Assembly (NCBI GenBank): GCA_009784095.1
Contig: WRDL01000064.1
Coordinates: 1 to 8,035 of the forward strand
Source: Coriobacteriia bacterium
Lineage (GTDB): Bacteria; Actinomycetota; Coriobacteriia; WRKU01
Direction: 5' to 3'
Length of the DNA stretch: 8,035 nucleotides
Within the stretch, counting starts at the first letter, position 1, and the number at the start of each line of letters is the position of its first letter. The position numbers and the translations under genes are program-made. Positions 4,977 through 8,035 of this stretch are shown here, piece after piece. The notes below the pieces were generated by a model. The model was not told the origin of the DNA. It saw only the letters and a list, made by a program, of their open reading frames with translations, and did not search any database.

Positions 4977-7886
4977 ATGTCGATTCGTGTATCGTGGTCG
5001 CCGAACCAACAGGAGCTTGCCAGTAAGCTCATTCACCTGCAGGACGAAGCTCGTCGCCCATTGGTGGTTTTGTGCCGTACTACCGCAATGCAGACCATGT
5101 TGGGTCATCTTCTTGCACACGGTGAGAGATCGCAGATAGACAAAACCACAGCCCTTCGCCTGACCACGTTCGATGGCTGGGTCAGAGATCTTTGGATCAA
5201 ATACGGTGACGGGAGACAACAGATAGATGATGTCGCGCGTCGCATATACCTTATGCAAGTGATCGAAGAGGTCGATGAGCCTCTTCCGACCGCCCTGTCT
5301 TCTCCAGCGGGTCGATCGCTACTTGAATCGGTGTGCCAACAGGTCGAGCCCGGTGTGGCTTTGCCACCATCGACGTTCGAGACGGTGCAACTGGTGGCGA
5401 CCATCGCAAAACAATATCAAATACGCATCGCGAGTCACGATCTGATCGATACCGGTGAGGTGATCAGATATCTCTGTGATGAGCCGGTGCTTCTCGATCA
5501 TGATCTCGTGCTTTATGGCTTCAGTGATCTCACCCGACCGCAGCGACTTCTTCTGCAACGGCTGAAGGAATCCACCGTGATCCATGTGTTGAGTATCGGC
5601 GAACGTGGCTCATTGATGCGCCAGCACACAGAAAGGATGATCGATCAGTTATCGGGCAACCAGCCCGTTGTGGATGAGGACATCAAGATCGGAGGGACAG
5701 GAGAGCCCACGACCATTCTCAGAGATCTCGCAGAGCAGTTCTATGGCGAGAGGGTGAACAGTCTTGAGAACGATCCCGCCCTGGTGATGTTCCGCTCAGC
5801 TTCGGGAAGCCGCGCACAGATCGTGGCTCTCATTTCCGAGATCAAGCGCCTTCAAACACGAGGAGATATACGGCGGATCGCCGTTGTGTTACCCAAGTTG
5901 AACCGCTATACCCCGAATTTGGTACGAGAACTCGAACGCCAAGGTATCAACTATCAGTTCGATCTCGAATTGCCTCTTGAGGGAACCGGGTTCGGGATCG
6001 CATTTCGCGCGTTGCTCCATATGGCATCGGATGTCGTTGCGGCAGGAACCATCTTCGACTATACCGGGTCGCTCTTCAGTGAATGGTCCGCGAAAAATGC
6101 TATTGCATATGATCGACTTTTGCGCAGGGGTGCCACAATAAGGGAAAGTGGACCTGCGAGAACGATCGGTGAGGCGACAAGTTGGTACCAAGAGGTCACG
6201 GGAGGGCGTAGTGATACTCTCGAGCTCGTCCTCGGCTGTCTTCACGATTGCTCGCAAGAGATGTGGCAAGAGATCCTTGACCAGATGTTGGCGCATGCGA
6301 TAGAGGGTGGACTGAGATCGTCCTATCAACATGTGGTGACATTGGCGGCGTATCGCGCCATCAGTATCACACTGCATGAACTCGCGCAAGTAAAGAAAGA
6401 CCGGATCACCGGACGTGAACTACTTGAAGCGCTCACCGGGGGAACGGTGCAGATAAACCCGGTCTATGGGACCAGAGATGTGGTATTCACCACTCCGAAT
6501 AGGGTCGACGGGCTGGTCTATGACGCGGTCATTATCGGAGGTACCGATAGCGGCTCCTTCAAGGGAACCACAACGCTCAGCGGATCCGAGCAAATACTGA
6601 ACCTTCTTGGTATCGGACGTTTTGTAGGAAAGAACGAACAGCATATTGAAGAGGCTCTCTCTTCGCGGAATCAATTCTATGAGGCCAGTCTGCTCCGCGC
6701 GCCACAAAAACATCTGAGCATCATCTTTCAGCGTCATGATGACGAAGGCAGAGAACTCCAACCATCAGGATTTCTTGAGGAGGTGGTCTCTCAGTTCCAG
6801 ACCACTGCTCAAAGTTTCAAAGAAACGTGGGAGAAGCTGACTCAACCAAACTCAGAATTCCTATGGGACAGCCCAGCGGTCATCAAGTCGTTGACTTTGG
6901 AGATCGCTGAACCCGAGAACTACGGGATGGTCGAAATATCCGGGCGAGGGGAACACACCATTGAAGTGACTGATCCGGGAAGACCACTGGCTGTGACCGA
7001 GATCGAACGGTATATGAAATGCCCCTATGATTGGTTTCTCACCTATCATGTCGGGGGCGAGGAATTCGATCGCGACCATGACGTGCGTGCGGTCGGGACG
7101 TATGTGCATGCATTGCTGGAGCGGGTATTCTCTCGTTGGCACGACGCAGGAAAAGGCGCTGTCACTGAAAACAACCTCGCGCAGATAGAAGAACTTGCAC
7201 AAGCTGTCATGCATGAGTATGAAGATGAGGGATACCTGCGCCTCAAGGAGAAGCAACCGGATGAATACCTACGCGTCGAGATGTTCGTTCTGACCATACT
7301 CGCATCGGAGCCTTCTTTGAATCTACGTCTCGGGTCGATCATGAGGCCCGTGCTTTTCGAGACCAAGATCGAACCAAATGATGACGTGCGTATCGGTGAT
7401 GCGGTGATACGTGGAACGATCGATCGGATCGATACATCGAAATCACACTATCTGGTCACTGATTACAAAGGCACCATCACAAAAAATCAAGACCTGATGA
7501 TCCGTGATCGTGACCTTCAAGTTGGGCTTTACCTTTTGATCTTGGAGCAACTTGTTGGCAGAGAAGACCATCCAATCTCGCAGGCGATTGCGGACAAAGA
7601 ACCTGCAGGAGCTCTCTATCGGTCATATAGGACGGGTAAAGAAAGCCATCTAAGTGATCAGTCGGTCATACCTATGAATGCACGGAGCAGTAAGCTGAAA
7701 CCCGAAGAGCATGCTACGTTCGTCTCTCAGATCGAACAGATCGAGCAGTTAGCACAGGATGCCATCACCGGTATGCATTCTGGCGATATCGAGCTCCCGG
7801 TGCGAGATCCGAAGCAACAATACCGATGCTCATACTGTCTAAGGTTACGATGTCCTCAACGCAGAGTAAGTACGTGGAAGCCATGA
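4977..7886 (+). CDS. addB: AddB-like subunit of an ATP-dependent nuclease, PD-(D/E)XK type
   Basis: AddB pairs with AddA to resect double-strand breaks for RecA-dependent repair. This 969-residue protein shows the AddB pattern of helicase-like remnants: LTTFDGWVRDLW (62-73), LVLYGFSDLT (177-186), and LVYDAVIIGG..SGSF (513-528). No Walker A (GxxGK[ST]) is present in the N-terminal region, so it should not hydrolyse ATP there. The C-terminus is a RecB-type nuclease: ERYMKCPYDWF with C682, H711 in G.YVHALLE, GTIDRID with D816, DYK with D829 and K831, and Q848..LY852. Cysteines C951, C954 and C959, with C682, match the 4Fe-4S cage of AddB, although the last spacing is four residues rather than the five I recall for Bacillus. 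Start: AGGGA 5 nt before ATG, directly after parS. It overlaps the next gene by 4 bp. It is somewhat shorter than Bacillus AddB. Confidence 0.82.
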   Translation: MSIRVSWSPNQQELASKLIHLQDEARRPLVVLCRTTAMQTMLGHLLAHGERSQIDKTTALRLTTFDGWVRDLWIKYGDGRQQIDDVARRIYLMQVIEEVDEPLPTALSSPAGRSLLESVCQQVEPGVALPPSTFETVQLVATIAKQYQIRIASHDLIDTGEVIRYLCDEPVLLDHDLVLYGFSDLTRPQRLLLQRLKESTVIHVLSIGERGSLMRQHTERMIDQLSGNQPVVDEDIKIGGTGEPTTILRDLAEQFYGERVNSLENDPALVMFRSASGSRAQIVALISEIKRLQTRGDIRRIAVVLPKLNRYTPNLVRELERQGINYQFDLELPLEGTGFGIAFRALLHMASDVVAAGTIFDYTGSLFSEWSAKNAIAYDRLLRRGATIRESGPARTIGEATSWYQEVTGGRSDTLELVLGCLHDCSQEMWQEILDQMLAHAIEGGLRSSYQHVVTLAAYRAISITLHELAQVKKDRITGRELLEALTGGTVQINPVYGTRDVVFTTPNRVDGLVYDAVIIGGTDSGSFKGTTTLSGSEQILNLLGIGRFVGKNEQHIEEALSSRNQFYEASLLRAPQKHLSIIFQRHDDEGRELQPSGFLEEVVSQFQTTAQSFKETWEKLTQPNSEFLWDSPAVIKSLTLEIAEPENYGMVEISGRGEHTIEVTDPGRPLAVTEIERYMKCPYDWFLTYHVGGEEFDRDHDVRAVGTYVHALLERVFSRWHDAGKGAVTENNLAQIEELAQAVMHEYEDEGYLRLKEKQPDEYLRVEMFVLTILASEPSLNLRLGSIMRPVLFETKIEPNDDVRIGDAVIRGTIDRIDTSKSHYLVTDYKGTITKNQDLMIRDRDLQVGLYLLILEQLVGREDHPISQAIADKEPAGALYRSYRTGKESHLSDQSVIPMNARSSKLKPEEHATFVSQIEQIEQLAQDAITGMHSGDIELPVRDPKQQYRCSYCLRLRCPQRRVSTWKP

Positions 7887-8035
7887 GTGCGAACCAAACT
7901 CCCTACGCTTCGCTTCTCCAGGGGCTCAATGAGGAGCAAAGAATCGGAGCGACCACTCTGGATCATAACGTCTTGGTCAATGCAGGGGCAGGCACCGGCA
8001 AGACCCATACACTGACTCAGCGCTATGTCTATACG
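7883..8035 (+). CDS. addA: AddA-like UvrD/RecB-family helicase, 5' end only
   Basis: Only the first 51 codons are inside the window; the frame is open to the right edge. The product contains the Q-motif LNEEQR (15-20) and a Walker A box NAGAGTGKTHTLTQRY (33-48, with K40 and T41), the start of an SF1A helicase of the UvrD/RecB/AddA type. Together with the preceding AddB-like subunit and the ATGA overlap (7883-7886), this indicates the catalytic helicase-nuclease subunit AddA, which would supply the ATPase motor missing from AddB. The C-terminal nuclease domain expected of AddA lies outside the window, so a plain UvrD-type helicase cannot be excluded. A GGAAG just upstream may act as ribosome binding site. 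Confidence 0.78.
   Translation, partial: MSANQTPYASLLQGLNEEQRIGATTLDHNVLVNAGAGTGKTHTLTQRYVYT

Noticed and set aside
5889..6389. Minus-strand frame within the addB-like gene
   Set aside because: Shadow frame of a 969-codon gene with coherent AddB and nuclease motifs.

Overview
The window is a core-genome segment in which every gene lies on the + strand. It is a compact, mostly operon-like run: rpmH (ribosomal protein L34), rnpA (RNase P protein), yidD, yidC, jag/khpB, rsmG, parA, parB, an addB-like nuclease subunit and the first 51 codons of an addA-like helicase. This is the conserved neighbourhood that in many bacteria lies beside the replication origin, with dnaA beyond rpmH. The L34 sequence (45 aa, an MxKRTFQPN start, ends in a KGR..(L/I)SA-like tail) and the short YidC without a lipobox suggest Actinomycetota. 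With mid-range GC by eye, a member of class Coriobacteriia is my best guess. This is inference; no marker here settles it.

Layout: bases 1-257 hold no gene that I recognise, only G-rich, hairpin-prone sequence with short repeats. A textbook sigma-70-type promoter (TTGACA, 17-bp spacer, TAGAAT) at 258-286 drives rpmH. From there the genes are tightly packed. rpmH/rnpA share one base, rnpA/yidD and addB/addA overlap by 4 bp, parA/parB overlap by 8 bp, and no other gap exceeds 62 bp.

Functionally there are four blocks: (1) translation and RNA processing (L34, RNase P protein); (2) membrane protein insertion (YidD, YidC) with the RNA-binding protein Jag/KhpB; (3) 16S rRNA methylation (RsmG) followed by the chromosome partition system ParA-ParB; (4) double-strand-break resection (AddB/AddA). 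The partition system has its own centromere sites here. A near-consensus parS covers the start codon of rsmG, and a second overlaps the parB stop codon, so two parS sites about 2.4 kb apart bracket rsmG-parA-parB.

I found no mobile element, CRISPR array, tRNA or rRNA gene, and no convincing new multi-gene system. The points most worth a second look are the two gene-boundary parS sites, a perfect 12-bp inverted repeat inside yidC, the unexplained structured leader at the left edge, the replacement of the Jag N-domain by an extremely acidic segment next to a YidC with a lysine-rich tail, the partition-repair adjacency, and a roughly three-fold excess of GATC.
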